Below, one piece after another: positions 12,041 to 24,229 of a DNA stretch of 64,000 nt. Under the pieces are notes generated by a model. It did not search any database. It had not been told where the DNA came from and worked only from the letters and a program-made list of their open reading frames with translations. The DNA comes from Typhlomys cinereus. Taxonomy: Eukaryota > Chordata > Mammalia > Rodentia > Platacanthomyidae. A program made the position numbers and the translations under genes. The DNA lies in the NCBI GenBank assembly GCA_023101885.1, contig JALPQD010000241.1, positions 124,001 through 188,000 of the forward strand, written 5' to 3'. How positions within the stretch are numbered: the first letter of the stretch is position 1; each line of letters opens with the position of its first letter.

Positions 12041-12849
12041 AGACTTTTAATGTCAATTCAACTTTCTCTATTCTCTGTTTTGATGTCACAGGGACATTCC
12101 CGTCACTTTCACAATGGACAGGACATGTGGTGTTCTATTGGCCTTTTTACTCAGTTGTTAACTGGAAGAGGATGGGAGTAAAGAGAGCTCTCTGTGTACG
12201 TAATGTTTGGCCCAATACTTCTAAAACCTACTCCTTATTCTTGTTAAACAGGAATTATGAAGAATGTCATTCCCTGGGCCTACAGACTTGGAAATCCTGA
12301 ATGTTAATTCTGATATTTAGTTCTTGCATAATTATTCACTCAGAAATACTACAGTATCCTTTCTGGAAATAGAGCAGGACCTGAGACTTAGGAGGAATAC
12401 ATTTAATATGCAAAACAGTGTAGTTCAAGGAAATGAGCAATTCCATGATGCAAATACTGATAATCTCTGTGATTATAGGTAGTATGTATTTTGTTCTAGC
12501 TTTGCAATAGTAAGCCAAAATACAGTTAATAAGGAATTAAGGACATACACACAAGGTCTTCAGTAGGTTAGCTTCTTTGGGAAGAGAAATTCAAAAGAAG
12601 TGAAATAAGAGAAAACATACATACATTTGCACAAATTATAATGAATTCTATATGGGAAAACATTAGTGTAACTGGACATTCTTAATGTTTTCTAAAATGT
12701 TTTTACAAACATGTTCATAGGAATGGTTTTGTTCAAAACACAAAAATGAATTTAGCATGAATAATACATTTGGTGTTGTTTGACTCTTATTCACCTGCAG
12801 TGGTCAGTGTGTGTTATGAAGACATATGAAATTGCCAAAGAAGAAATTT

Positions 12850-13560
12850 AAATAATAAAAAGGAAGCATAGAGCTGAGGATCACTCAGCACCCAACCTAA
12901 AACTTTTGTTTTGCAATGCAATATGCTTATTACAGAAAATTACTGCTGGCCAAAGCACAGAAAATAAGTGGTTGTGTATTGCCCAGCACTAAACAGGACA
13001 TCTAATAGGCACCCTCCAACCACCACCACTACAAAGTTCAGGGAATATCAAAAGAAGAGGGGTCAGTAAGACTGTAAGAGTTTAAAGGGAAGAAAGGTGC
13101 AGACAGACATTATCTTTTGGACATGATGGGTTTTTTGCATCCATGAACACACTACAGTTATGCATATTCCCGACAATTTGACCTATCAACATTTCACCAT
13201 GGATAGGGAAAGATCTCAAAAGGCCGCACAACTCTCTGAGAGACCGTCGCGTGTTAATGAAGATGAAAGAAGGGAGGGACGTTTTCCCCAATGGTATAAC
13301 CACTGATATATGATTTATATCTAGCAGGTGCTCAAATCCATGCTAACAGAGGCATGGTGAAACTGATTGAGCCAAATGTGAAAATACACGAAAATAGGAG
13401 AAAGATTATTGATGAAGAAGATGGGTTGTAAAGGGAAAAATGAGGAGGAATAATTTGGGGTATGAAAGTGTAAAGGTATCATAAATATACTGCATTTATG
13501 CATGAAACTGTAAAAGAATTTAAGCAACAACAACAACATCAGGAAGGAAAAAATATAAAG
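12850..13560 (+). mobile_element. Ancient rodent L1 (Lx-like) 3' UTR fragment
   Basis: On the plus strand it contains ACAGAAAATTACTGCTGGCC near 12936, the 'AAGACTGTAAGAG' block at 13067, the 'TTTTGGACATGATGG' block at 13116 and 'ATGCATATTCCCGACAATT' near 13160, in the same order as in old mouse-type L1 3' UTRs. It shares the blocks GGTAAGACTGTAAGAG and GGACATGA with the copy at 36850-37990. No coding part is left. Confidence 0.6.
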
Positions 13561-14185
13561 AATCATAAAGTCCGGACTTGGTGCCTGGTGGAGCCCCATG
13601 ACCTCGCATTAGTGTGAGAAGTTGTGTGATGAGAGAAGGATCTAGACTTAAGGGCTGTTGGGAACATTTGTATTCACCCTTCCTTAAGATTCTTTTCTCA
13701 GGTTTTGCTACAATACTGAGGGAAAGTAATGAAACAAACATTATTCATTAAAAAGTGGGTTCTGCTCCAAAGGAACTGAAATTTTTATTTGGCATGGGAT
13801 TATCCTGGCATTTTCTATTCTGTTCTCTTAATCCTGTTTCTTCCAAGCAATGCCACATTCAGTTAATCATATTAGTTTCAGTATAACTTGAATCCTGGTA
13901 TGACCAACTGCTTACTCTCCACTCCTCTCATATTTTTGAATGTTTGACTATTATTTAAAAGTTGCACCTTTACATAGAAACTTTAAGAATCACTTTATAT
14001 AATCACAAACATCATTTAGGATTTTAGTGAGGCATATCAATTCACAAATATCATATAACTTTTATATCTTCTTACTCAAGATAGAGAATATTTTCCATTC
14101 ATTTGAATGTTGCTTCCTAACTTTCAAATAATTATGTACATTTTTTCATGTTAATTCATTTCTAAATCTTAATCATTTCTAAATG
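13561..14185. other. Unique AT-rich sequence
   Basis: No gene, repeat family or RNA gene seen. It ends at the left copy of the duplication that flanks the L1 at 14203-20441. Confidence 0.5.
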
Positions 14186-14202
14186 GGTTATAATTTATTT
14201 TT
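14186..14202. repeat. Left target-site duplication of L1-B
   Basis: GGTTATAATTTATTTTT at 14186-14202 is repeated exactly at 20442-20458, immediately outside the 5' end of the minus-strand L1. The T-run at its right end is where L1 endonuclease cutting and priming is expected for a minus-strand insertion. The left copy has two extra T before GC, read here as the start of a very short poly(T). Confidence 0.75.
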
Positions 14203-14204
14203 TT

Positions 14205-14330
14205 GCAATAAAAATATTTAATAAAAATTTTGATTATCTTTCTTATAAAAGAAATGAAATTATGTAATGTATTACTAGAGTATCATCTTTAATATTGCTC
14301 TTGGGCATTGCTTCTTTTTTTTTTACACTG
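14205..14330 (-). other. Probable 3'-transduced sequence of L1-B
   Basis: These bases are neither L1 3' UTR nor outside the duplication. On the minus strand they follow the L1 A-rich tail and end in ATTAAATATTTTTATTGC followed by seven A; ATTAAA is a usable polyadenylation signal about 12 bases upstream of that tail. This is what read-through transcription into downstream DNA and co-retrotransposition would leave. Confidence 0.5.
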
Positions 14331-15449
14331 TGTATCTTTTTTATTTTATTTCATTTTTAAATTTTTTATTATTATTATTATTTCCACTCATACAAACTTA
14401 ATAGGTACACCAGTCCCCTCCCTCCCTCCACATCCCTCCGACCTCCCTGCTCCCCCATCCCCTCCCTCCTGTCCATATCCCCCAGTGTACCCCCCCAAAT
14501 CACAGAGCATCCTTTAATGTGCATGCCAAACTCTCCTCTGGGTCCTCCTCTCCGATGAGGTGCAAGGACCCAGGGACATTTCCCAGAACCCTTTCCTGTG
14601 TTCCTCTTAAGCTTAGGAACACTACTGGGACTGTCAGTCCCTAGCCTCCAAGGATCATGCCTTTAGTCCATGCTAGACTTTGTAGGATCAGTAATGTGTT
14701 AGACATAGCTCAGGTCATGCAAAGTCCTATTATGATTGCTTGGACCCAAAATTGTGTGGAGTATCTTGCATAACATTACTCCTCCCATCCTTGTGCTCTT
14801 ACAATCTTACTGCCCCCTCTCCGGCTAATTTCCCTGAGCTTCAGGATGGGGAGACATTAGGTTGGCCCAGTTCCAGGTGGGTGATATAGAGTCTCTGATG
14901 TTCTGAATTATGGTTTGTTGATTTTTTTTTTTTTGGTTTTGCTGCTCCTGCAATATCCTTGGCTCCATCCTGATGGGTATTGGATGTCACCCCCTGGCCA
15001 GAGATAAAAACCTGTTAAATTAGAGTTTTGTTATAAGAGTATATAAAAAAGTAGAAGGAATAAAAGTAGGAGACCACGGTGAAAGAGGAGACAATGACCC
15101 ATTTGCAAAATGGTTACTTTCTTTCTGGCAGCCTACATGCCCTCCCCTTCTGGTGAGATCATAACCCATCAGTTGCAAATGATCAGGAAAGAAAGTCTGT
15201 GAACTTAACCAGATGTCTCATTACTTATTGCAGTCCTTGATGGTGGCCTATTTTCTCTGCTGTAACATAGTCCCCTCTCTCCTTGTTTCTGGTGGGGTCC
15301 TTCTTCCCCATCCTTCCTGTTTATAATCATTACAATTACTGTAGGTATTGCAGAGATTTGTCTTTGAGTGTCTCTAAGTGGGTTTGGTACTAGGATCCAC
15401 CTATTAGAGAGTACATAAGTTGCTTATTTTCTGTGTCTGGGATACTTCA

Positions 15450-18400
15450 CTCAATATAATTGTTTCTAATTCCATCCATTTCCCGGCAAGTTCCATTAAC
15501 GCATCATTTTTGATGGCTGAGTAGTATTCCATTGTAGAAATATATCACATTTTCCTTATTCACTCATCAACTGTTGGACATTTGGGCTGATTACATGATT
15601 TTGCTATTGTAAACAGTGCTGCTATGAACATGGTTGTGCTTGTGCTATCCAGGTGAATTTTTGCTCTATGGGGGTTATTCCCAAAAGTGGAATAGAAGGG
15701 TCATATGATATTTCAATCTTTAACTTCGTTAAGAATCACCAGATGGCTCACCAAAGTGGTAGTATGAGCCTGCATTCCTACCAGCAATGTAGGAGAGTTC
15801 CCTTCTCTTCACATCTTCTCCAGCACTTGGTGTTATTTGTATTGTGGATTTTTGCCATCCTGACTGGGGTGAGATGGTATCTCATGGAAGTTTTGGATTT
15901 CCCTGATAGCTAAGGATGTGGAGCATTTTTTAAGATATTTGTTAGATATTTTAATGTTGTCCTTGGTAAAGTTTCTTTTACGTTCCAAGGCCCATTTTTA
16001 ATTGGCCCATTTTTTTCCCTCGGTGTTTTGTTTTCTAAGTTCTTTATGCACTCTGGATAATAGAGCTCTATCAGATATGTGGTTAGTGAAGATTTTCTCC
16101 CATTCTGTGGGTTGCCTTTGTGCTCGAGTTACCATCTCTTTATCTGAACAGAAGGTCTTTAATTTCACAAGATCCCATATCTTGAGTGTTGGTTGTAGTG
16201 ACTGTGCTATTGGATGTCCGTTTACGAACTGTTGGCCTAGCCCAATCAGCTCAAGGGAGTTCCATACCTTTTCAACTATGGTTTTTATACTCTCTTGCCT
16301 TATATAGAGGTCCTTGAACCATATGGCATTAATTCTTATACATGGTGACAAGTACGGGTCCAGCTTTAATCTTCTGCATGTGGAGATCCAGTTTTGCTTG
16401 CACTATTTGTTGAAGATGGTATTCTTTTTCCATTGGAATTTTTGGGCCCCTTTGTCAAAGATCAAATGGCTGTAGTTGTGTGGACTTATATCTGGGTCTT
16501 CAAACCTCATCCATTGATCTGTGTGTCTATTTTGGAGCCAATATCAGGCTGTTTTTACAGCTATGTGTTTGTAGTATACACTAAGGTTTGGTATGGTGAT
16601 ACCTCCAGCCATGTTTTTATACTCAGGATTGTTTTTGCTATCCTGGGTCTTTTGTGCCTCCATATGAATTTTGAGATTGTTTGGTCAACTTCTTTAAAGA
16701 ATTGCTTTGGGATTTTGATTGGTATAGCATTGAATCTGTATATTGCCTTTGGTAGGATGGTCAATTTTTATGATGTTGATTCTGCCAATCCAGGAGCATG
16801 GGAGGTCTTTCCACCTTCTGGTGTCTTCTGCAATTTCTTTCTTTAAGGTTTTAAAGTTTTCATAGTAAAGGTCTCTTACTTCCTTGGTTAGGTTTTTACC
16901 AAGGTGTTTCAATTTTTTAGGGGTTATAGTAAATGGGATTGTTTCTCTCAGGATTTTTTCACTTCTTTCATTCTGGGCATATAGGAAGGCCACTGATTTT
17001 TGCACATTTATTTTATATCCTGCCACCCTGCTGAACTTCTGTATTAGTTCCAGGAGATTTCTGGTGGAGTTTTTGGGATCACTCAGGTACAAGAGCATGT
17101 CATCTGCAAATAGAGATTACTTGACTTCTTCCTTGCTGATTTGAATTTTATGTCCCTTTCTTGTCTTATGGCTTCAGCTAAGACTTCAAGTACAATATTG
17201 AATAGAAGTGGTGAGAATGGGACAGCATTGTCTAGTTCCTGATTGAAGTGGGAATGCTTCAAGTTTTTCCCCATTGAGTATAATAGTTGCTGTTGGCTTG
17301 TTGTATACAGCTTTTATTATATAGATAAAGGTTCCTTCCATTCCAACCTTCTCTAGGGTTTTGATCATAAAGAGCTGTTGGATCTTGTCAAAAACTTTTT
17401 CTTCATCTATCGAGAGTTTCATGTGGTCTTGAACGTTGGACTGGTTTATATAGTGAATTACATTTACTGCGTATGTTGAACCAACCTTGTATGCCTGGGA
17501 TAAAACCTACTTAATCCCTGTGGATGATCTTTTTGATATGTTTTTGAATCCGATTTGCTAAGACCTTGTTGAGAATCTTTGCATTTGTGTTCATCAGAGA
17601 AATTGGCCTGTAGTTTTCTTTTTTAAGTGTATCTTTATTAGGTTTCAGGATTAAGTCGATATTAGCTTCATAGAAGGAATTTGGTAGAGTTGCTTCCTTT
17701 GCTATTTGATGGAACAGTTTAAGGAGTATTGGTGTTATTAGCTCCTTAAATGTCTGGTAAAACTGTGCTGAATCCATCTGGTCCAGGACATTTTTTGGTG
17801 GGAAGATTCAAGATTAATTCCTCAATTTTCTCATATGTTATAGGACTATTTACATAATTCACAACTTCCTGATTCAATTTAGGTAAGTTGTGTTTACTTA
17901 GGAATTCATCCATCTCTTTTGTGTTGTAAAATTTCACCCAGTAGACGTTTTTGAAATATGACACTACAATTTTCTGGATTTCTTGGGTATCAGTAGTGAT
18001 ACCTCCATTTTTATTTCTAATTTTTTTTTTAATTTGGGCTTTCTCTCTCTTGCTTTTGGTTAATTTAGCTAGGGGTGTATTAATCTTATTGATTTTTTTT
18101 TCAAAAAACCAGCTTTTTGACTGTTCGATTTTCTCTATTGTTTTCCTAATCTTGATTTCAGATATTTCTCCCCTTATTTTGCGAATCTCCTCCCTTCTAC
18201 TGCTTTTGGGATCATATTGCTCTAGTATCTCTGAAGCTTTAAGCTGCATTGTTAAGTTATTTAGTTCTGATGTTTCCATTTTTTTATGTAGTCATTAAGA
18301 GTTATGAACTTACCTCTTAGGACAGCTTTCATTGTGGTCCAGAGATTTTGGTAAGTTGTATTTTCATTATCGTTCAGTTTCAGGAAATCTTGAATTTCCT

Positions 18401-19165
18401 TTGTAATTTCTTCCTGAATCCAATTCTCATTCAGCATCATAGTGTTAACTTTCCAGGAGTTCGTGTATTTTCTGTTGCTCATTGTGTTGTGTATGTCAAC
18501 ACAGGCTAGAATTTTAACTTTCCTGTATATGTGGAGATTCGTTTTGTGGCCCAATATGTGATCTATTTTGGAAAAAGTTCCGTGTGCTGCTGAGAAAAAT
18601 GTGTATTCTTCGGTGCGTGAATGAAAAGTTTGAAAGAGATCTGTAAGGTCCATTTCAGTAATGGTTTGATTAAGCTCCAAAGTGTCTCTGTTAGATTTCT
18701 TACCTGTTGATCTATCTCATGTTGAAAGGGCAGTGTTGAAATCCCCATGAATTATTGGGATTGATTTCTTGCTTTAGACATTGTAGGGTTTGCTTAATGA
18801 ATGTGTGGGGGGGTGCCCGTATTGGGTGCATATATGTTCAGTATTGTGAAGTCTTTCTGGTGAATTGTACTTGTGACTAACATGTAGTATCCATCTTTGG
18901 GTCTTATGATTTTTTTTGGTTTGAAGTCCACTTTGTCCAAGAGCATAACAGCTATTCCTGCCTGTTTTCTGGTTCCATTAGCTTGCAGAATTTTGGACCA
19001 GCCTTTCCTTTTTAGGATGTGCCTATCTTTTGTGGTGAGATGGGTTTCCTGCAGGCAGCAGATTGATGGATTGTGATTTTTAATCCAAGTTTGTAATTTG
19101 TGTCTCTTGATCGGTGAATTAATTCCACTAACATTTAATGTTGTAATGGAGAAACTATTTTTAAT
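15450..19165 (-). pseudogene. L1-B ORF2 (endonuclease/reverse transcriptase), broken
   Basis: The minus strand encodes the L1 ORF2 product in pieces across all three frames. The endonuclease half covers roughly 18280-19165. The reverse-transcriptase part covers 16694-18279, including the RT block with CPGPDGFS (17746-18279) and an FADDM catalytic box around 17105. The C-terminal part covers 15998-16764 with TRAQRQPTEWEKIFTN. The start codon is lost: CTG stands where the other copies have ATG near 19165. Multiple frameshifts and stops mean no active protein. Intact L1 ORF2p nicks target DNA and reverse-transcribes its own RNA in the nucleus. Confidence 0.9.
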
Positions 19166-19214
19166 TCCGGGCAGTTATTATGTTTAGTGGCTTTTGTAAG
19201 TGTATTGTTTCACT

Positions 19215-20288
19215 TTTAGGTTTTGGTATTATACTTCCCTTCTATTCTCCTGGATATGCCTGGTTTTTTTCTTTAAGCTTGAGTATCATTTCTAGGATTT
19301 TTTGAAGGCCTAGTTTGATGGACATTTATCCCTTCAAGTTGTCTTTGTGCTGGAAATTTTTCTTTCTCCCTCGATCATGACGGATAGTTTTGTAGGGTAA
19401 ATCGACCTGGGTTGGCATTTTTGCTCATTTAATACTTGAAGTATGTCTCTCCAAGCTCTTATTGCTTTTACTGTTTCCATTGAGAAGTCATTTGTTATTT
19501 TAATAGGTTTATCTTTAAAGTGACTTTTTTTTCCCCTTGAAGCTCTCAGCACCTTTTCTTTATCTTGAATGTGGAGTGCATTGACTATTATTTGCCATGG
19601 CAAGTTTCTGTTTTGGTCATATCTGCTTGGGTTGTGGAATGCCCCTTGTATTTGGATGGGCCTCTCTTTTTTTAGATGAGTAAAGTTTTCCTTGATGATC
19701 GTTTGAAAAATTCCTTCAGGTGTGGTATTTTGGGATTCTTGTTCTGGTATTCCATGAATACGCATGTTAGGCTTCTTCAGGGTGTCCCATAACTCTTGAA
19801 TATTTCTCTTGAGTATCTTTTTGGCTTTAACAACCTCTTCCATTGAGCTGGTTAATACTCCCACTTTGTCTTCAAGGTCTGAAATTCTATTTTCTGCTTT
19901 GTTAGTTCTGCTAATAAAACTCTCTGTTGAGTTCTGGGTTGAAGATAACTTGTCTTTTAGTTCAGTTTTAAACTCTGCTTGAGTCTGTTTTAACTCCTCT
20001 ATGCCTGTTTTTGTTTCTTGAACTGTTTTTCTCACCTCCTCCAAGTGTCTGTTGTGTTCCTCTTCAAAGTGATTGATGTGGTTATTTAATTCCTCCGGGA
20101 TTTCCTCTTTCATAGTGTTGAACATGGTAATGATCATGTTTTGAAAGTCATTATCCTGGGTCATTTTCTTGGCTATTTTCTGTGAGTTTGTTCGGGTTTG
20201 AGTCTGTCATTGTGGGATTAATTCCTCGAGTGGGAGATTTGTTTTCTTGGGTGTTGTTTCTCATGGATTTGCACTTTGACTTGGGCAT
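19215..20288 (-). pseudogene. L1-B ORF1 (RNA-binding coiled-coil protein), frameshifted
   Basis: The start codon is at 20286-20288 on the minus strand. A 2-bp deletion relative to L1-E near 20165 shifts the frame, after which 276 codons are open (20164-19334). These hold a coiled coil rich in E, K and Q (first ~110 residues), an RRM-like core around MRIHGIPEQES, and the C-terminal domain (WQIIVNALHIQDKEKVLRAS to the PTKLSVMIEGER block). The family product is a trimeric RNA-packaging protein of the L1 RNP. The copy is inactivated, mildly diverged and probably short of its last residues. Confidence 0.9.
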
Positions 20289-20441
20289 TGTTGTTTTAAC
20301 TCTTAAGACCTTCTTTCAATTTCTGTGCATTTTTCACTGTACTGAATTATTTGGCCTTGGGTTTGGGATTGAGCAGTGGGAGCTTACCTAGGTTGCCGTG
20401 AGTCCTAGCTGGACTGAGCGTGTCCCGGGCAGGTGGGGAAA

Positions 20442-20458
20442 GGTTATAATTTATTTTT
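20442..20458. repeat. Right target-site duplication of L1-B
   Basis: GGTTATAATTTATTTTT, identical to 14186-14202, directly abuts the 5' end of the L1. This fixes the element's left and right limits. Confidence 0.75.
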
Positions 20459-20789
20459 GCTATTATATCTAGACTGTTTTCTTCCAATTACTACATATAA
20501 AAATTGACTAATCTTAATTTATGTGTTCTATAAGAAATTCTATTTCTTCAGTGTTCACTGGAATTTGGGATAAGTTAAGAAATTATTTTTCACATGGGGT
20601 GTTGCTATTTGGAGATATCAAGACTATTTTTAAAGTATGATTATTGTAAAATAATACTTTTAGCTTTTTTCAAATATCATATGCTAGCATATTTACATTT
20701 GGCAAAACATCTAAGGTAATATTACGTTATAATGGCTATTGTGACTATCTATGCCTGATTCCTTTTAATTTAAATTATGGAGGAAAACA

Positions 20790-21340
20790 GTGAAGGATGC
20801 TCTTGGAATATGTGTTAAGCTATTTCCATGTGAAATTTGGTCTACTGAGAATGTTTGCAGAAAAGAAAAGGGTTAAAAGAAACCTACAAGGTGCACAGAG
20901 AAGGTTAAGTCTGGTCATGTACTTCCTAAGAGACCATCCAACACAAATGAATTCCAGCCAGGTTCCCATCCAGGTTCCCATCCAGGTTCTTGATAAGCCT
21001 GGATTCACCTAACACAAACACAGATGGCATGCTTGAGAACAGGGCCCAATCATTTGCAGTTCAAAAATATTCTTGAGAATAGAGATAGTTTATCTATCCT
21101 CCTTACCGTCTGCTACTATGTGCTGTTTTGCTCCCATGAAGTTATACTTATGTTGTTATGCTTTGTGTTTAAGTTAACCCTCTTCCTGATGCTTATTTAA
21201 CTAAAACTCTATAAAAGTGTTTCATAATAAACTTCAGGGTTTGGGGTTTGCAGACCTTGGCCCCTTTGTGCCCTACAATTCTCAGTCTGTGTATTTAAGT
21301 TTGCACACATCTTCAGGTCTGAGATGCCAGAGGTATGACA
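20790..21340 (+). mobile_element. Endogenous-retrovirus solo LTR
   Basis: A unit of about 550 bases with LTR layout: a promoter half with CTATAAAAG at 21209-21217, then AATAAA at 21226-21231 and a T/G-rich downstream section ending near GGTATGACA (21340). There is no flanking internal region, so it looks like a solo LTR. The short TATA-to-AATAAA distance resembles class II (ERVK-like) LTRs. The 5' limit (20790 or 20810) and the TSD are not settled. A 12-bp unit (CAGGTTCCCATC) repeats two to three times near 20959-20990. Confidence 0.6.
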
Positions 21341-21532
21341 GTAAATTTTATATATTTAAGTTATATTTTTTCTACTGGGTTCAGTAGTTTGTTTTCTTTC
21401 TAATTTTAATTAACATTTTATTTAAAAAAGTGACAAACTTACTGAATTTTGTGTCAGTATTGTGCAAATGTTTCATTCTTTTTTGTTTTCTTGAAAATAC
21501 ATTATGCAGATGTATTTTCTGATATTAACTGT

Positions 21533-21961
21533 TGTGTTTAAGCCTACATGGTTGCTGATAAATTACTATCAAATGGCTTAAGGGAACAAGGGATTTATTT
21601 CCTTACAATATACTGGTTATAGTTCCTCCTCCACCTTGCAAGAGAGCTTCACACCAACACCAGGACTGAGAGAACTGGCCACACAGCCTCCTTACAGTAG
21701 TTGAGAAAGGCACAATCCTTATTTGCCAGACTAACTTGTCTGGCCAAGTATACACAAGGATGCCAACTTCCTCAACCAACTCTCTGTATTTTATTCACGT
21801 GTTCAAGGCCTAGTCCCACCCACCATGGGCTGGGTCTGTCCCATCAACTAGACAGTCTCTTTCAGGTTCAGACTGGGCTTAACTCAATGACTAGTTCTCT
21901 ACAAATGTGCCCAGAGCCCAAACACTCAAGAGTCAAGTTGACACCTGTGCTTAACTATGAC
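21533..21961 (-). mobile_element. MaLR-type (ERVL) solo LTR, antisense
   Basis: The plus-strand reading begins TGTGTTTAAGCC...GGTTGCTGATAAA and ends AGTCAAGTTGACACC...ACTATGACA, with CCCACCCACCATGGGCTGGG in the middle. This is the order of rodent MT/ORR1-family LTRs read backwards. ACTGT lies on both sides (21528-21532 and 21962-21966), consistent with the 5-bp TSD of the family if one terminal base was lost. It is about 430 bases. Confidence 0.75.
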
Positions 21962-22074
21962 ACTGTATTTTCTAGATTCAGTCTTATTCCCACTTTCATG
22001 TGCATGTGTTTTCTCATGTGTATGGATGCACATATATGCATGTGTATAAAGGCCTGAATTCAATGCTGATGATT

Positions 22075-22270
22075 TTCCTCAATTGTTCATTGAGGCAGGG
22101 CCCTTCAATTGGTTGCAGAGGTTGATGATTAGGTTAGTGTCTTCAGTCAGTTTTTCCAGACATTCCCTCTCTCCACCTTCAAAGTGCTGGGATTATAGGA
22201 AAGCTTCCTGACCTACCCACCATGTGGTGGCAACCTGTAATGAAAACTCTGGTTATTGTAATTGTAGGGC
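22075..22270 (-). mobile_element. Degraded B3/B1-like SINE, antisense
   Basis: It contains TTGAGGCAGGGCCC, then CTCCACCTTCAAAGTGCTGGGATTATAGG, the antisense hallmark of B1/B3 SINEs, and a weak tRNA-like end. It is very diverged, with approximate limits. Confidence 0.45.
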
Positions 22271-22417
22271 AAGTACTTTAAACACTTAGATATCTCCTTT
22301 ATCTTTCTGGAATAAATTATATGTGGTCATAAGTAGTATTCATCCAGTAACTGCGCAATATTTAATATTTTATTTGACCTGGGATTAGACCGTGTTTTCA
22401 TTATCTGCAGCTTTTTT

Positions 22418-22890
22418 AAATTTAACTTAATACATTTTTATTATTATTTCAGCTCATACAAACTTAATAGGTACACCAGTTCCCTCCCTCCCTCTCTCCT
22501 CCTCCACCCAAACACCCTGCTCCCCCTCCTCTCACCCCTCCCTCCCCATCCTCCAGTGCCTCCTGCCCCAATTCCCAGAGAGTCCTTTCTTGTGCATGCC
22601 TGACTCTTCTCTGGGCCCTCCTCTCTGATGACATACAAGCACCCAGTGGCATTTCCCTGAACCCTTTCTTGTGTTCCCCTTAAGCATAGGAACACTACTG
22701 TGGCTGTCAATCCCTTGCCTCCAAGGATCTTGGTGCCTTAGCTGATGCTAGACTTTGTGAGGTCAATAGTGTGTTGGACATTGCACAGGGCATGCAAAGT
22801 CCAATTATGATTGCTTCGGCCCTAACTTGTGTGGAGTATCTTGCAAATCATTGCTCCTCCCATCCTTTTGCTCTTACACTCTTACCACCC
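22418..22890 (-). mobile_element. 5'-truncated L1, 3' UTR only
   Basis: The minus strand matches the last ~450 bases of the L1 3' UTR: the terminal purine-rich block, CTCTGGGAATTGGGG and CTATTAAGTTTGTATGAG. CTGCAGCTTTTTT occurs on both sides (22405-22417 and from 22891), a convincing TSD whose right copy has an expanded T-run. No coding sequence remains. Confidence 0.9.
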
Positions 22891-22914
22891 CTGCAGCTTT
22901 TTTTTTTTTTTAAA

Positions 22915-23594
22915 GAAAGTTTTGGAATTAACTTGTGAAATAAATGAATTAGATATATTTCCACTTTTCATCTTTAGTTAATTTAAGTGATGTTGGAAAT
23001 ACGTATCACTTAAAAATTAAATAAACTTAACTAGAAATCCATTTTATTGTGGCGTCTTTTATTTTCCCTTTTATGATGACTATAATATTCACATTTTCCT
23101 GTTTTTTACTGACTTAATTTTGGTAACTGATATGTTGCTAGAAAATCATCTATTTCATTCAGGATTTCTAATTTATTACCTGAGAAAATGGTCTATCTCA
23201 TTGAATGTTAATGGAAAATGTAGAAAAAATGTAATTCCACCCATAACATTATTTGCTATAAAAAGGTAAAATTGTATGTATTCATGGTCATGTTTTAGAT
23301 AATATGAATGTTAAATTTTATTGGATTTGGGAATAGGTTGCTAAGCAATTATTTTTCCCATTGGGCTTTGGGTATTTTATGATATTGGTAATATTACTTA
23401 AAAACTCCATATGATCACAGTTAATGAGGTTCTGTTGAACTGACATGGATTTGAGTGGTAAGTTTGCCTGGTCTCTGCATGAAAAATGTCATTTAATAGA
23501 AGATTTCCACTTTCGGTTTCCTTTTTTAACAATGGGAACAATATAAGTGTCTTCCTCTTGCATTGTTATGAGCACTGAATAATTTACAAAAGCT
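22915..23594. other. Unique AT-rich sequence
   Basis: Nothing recognisable: no long frame, no repeat family and no structured RNA. Confidence 0.5.
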
Positions 23595-23775
23595 CAACTT
23601 TAGGGCTGGGAATGTTGTTCAGTGGTAGATTACTTGCTTAGAAGTGTGAGGTGTCAGCAATGTGCACGTGTGTGTGCTCACACACACACACACACACACA
23701 TTCACACATGGATATGGTGGCATGTGTCGATTATCTCAACACTTGACAGTCTGAAGAAGGAAGGAACACTTAAGC
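23595..23775 (+). mobile_element. B4-like composite SINE (ID head plus B1-like part) with CA repeat
   Basis: The head GGGCTGGGAATGTTGTTCAGTGGTAGA is ID-like. After a (CA)n tract at 23681-23702 comes GATATGGTGGCATGTG...CAACACTTGACAGTCTGAAGAAGG, a decayed B1 start ('ggtggcgcacgcc...cagcactcgggaggcagagg'). An ID-B1 fusion is the plan of rodent B4. The CA tract is a microsatellite inside the element. Confidence 0.6.
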
Positions 23776-24229
23776 TAGAAGAAAATGTACTTCCTCATTG
23801 GAGAGGGATGATATAGGAAAACAGGCTTTCGACTGGTTAGCAGACACGTGGAAGAAAGACAATTGAGAGGCATGAAAAGACAGCAGAGGAACAGATGATT
23901 GCTGGACTGCTCAGTACACTTGTGGCACTTGCTATCTCGCCTTTCTTTCATAGTCGTCACATAGTTCAAGCTTTATTGTAAAATAAGCTGGGCAGATAGA
24001 CAAAGGAAGCAAATCACCTGTGAAAGGCAAGAAAAGAGGCCTGAGTGCCTCATCATTGGAAAAGGAGCCCTACTTTGAGGGGTGAACAGTTTTAAAGAAC
24101 ATCTAAGTCAAATGGTTCATCTTCAAGGCTGTGCCAAAGAGAGAGGTATATGAGGGAATCATAAGAGAATAGGGAAGAAATCCAGAAGTATGAGCCCAGA
24201 GTGCAAATTAAACAGAGACAAAGCATTTA

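Larger units (their letters stand above)
14203..20441 (-). mobile_element. Near-full-length L1 ('L1-B') with probable 3' transduction
   Basis: In minus-strand order: a short 5' UTR (20289-20441, starting inside a monomer related to those of L1-E), ORF1 (20288 to about 19215), ORF2 (about 19165 to 15450), a 3' UTR (15450 to about 14340) with the family's terminal purine-rich block and the conserved CTATTAAGTTTGTATGAG, then an A-rich tail. About 125 extra bases (14205-14330) lie between that tail and the left TSD. The ORFs carry frameshifts. The copy is clearly older than L1-A and L1-E. Confidence 0.9.
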
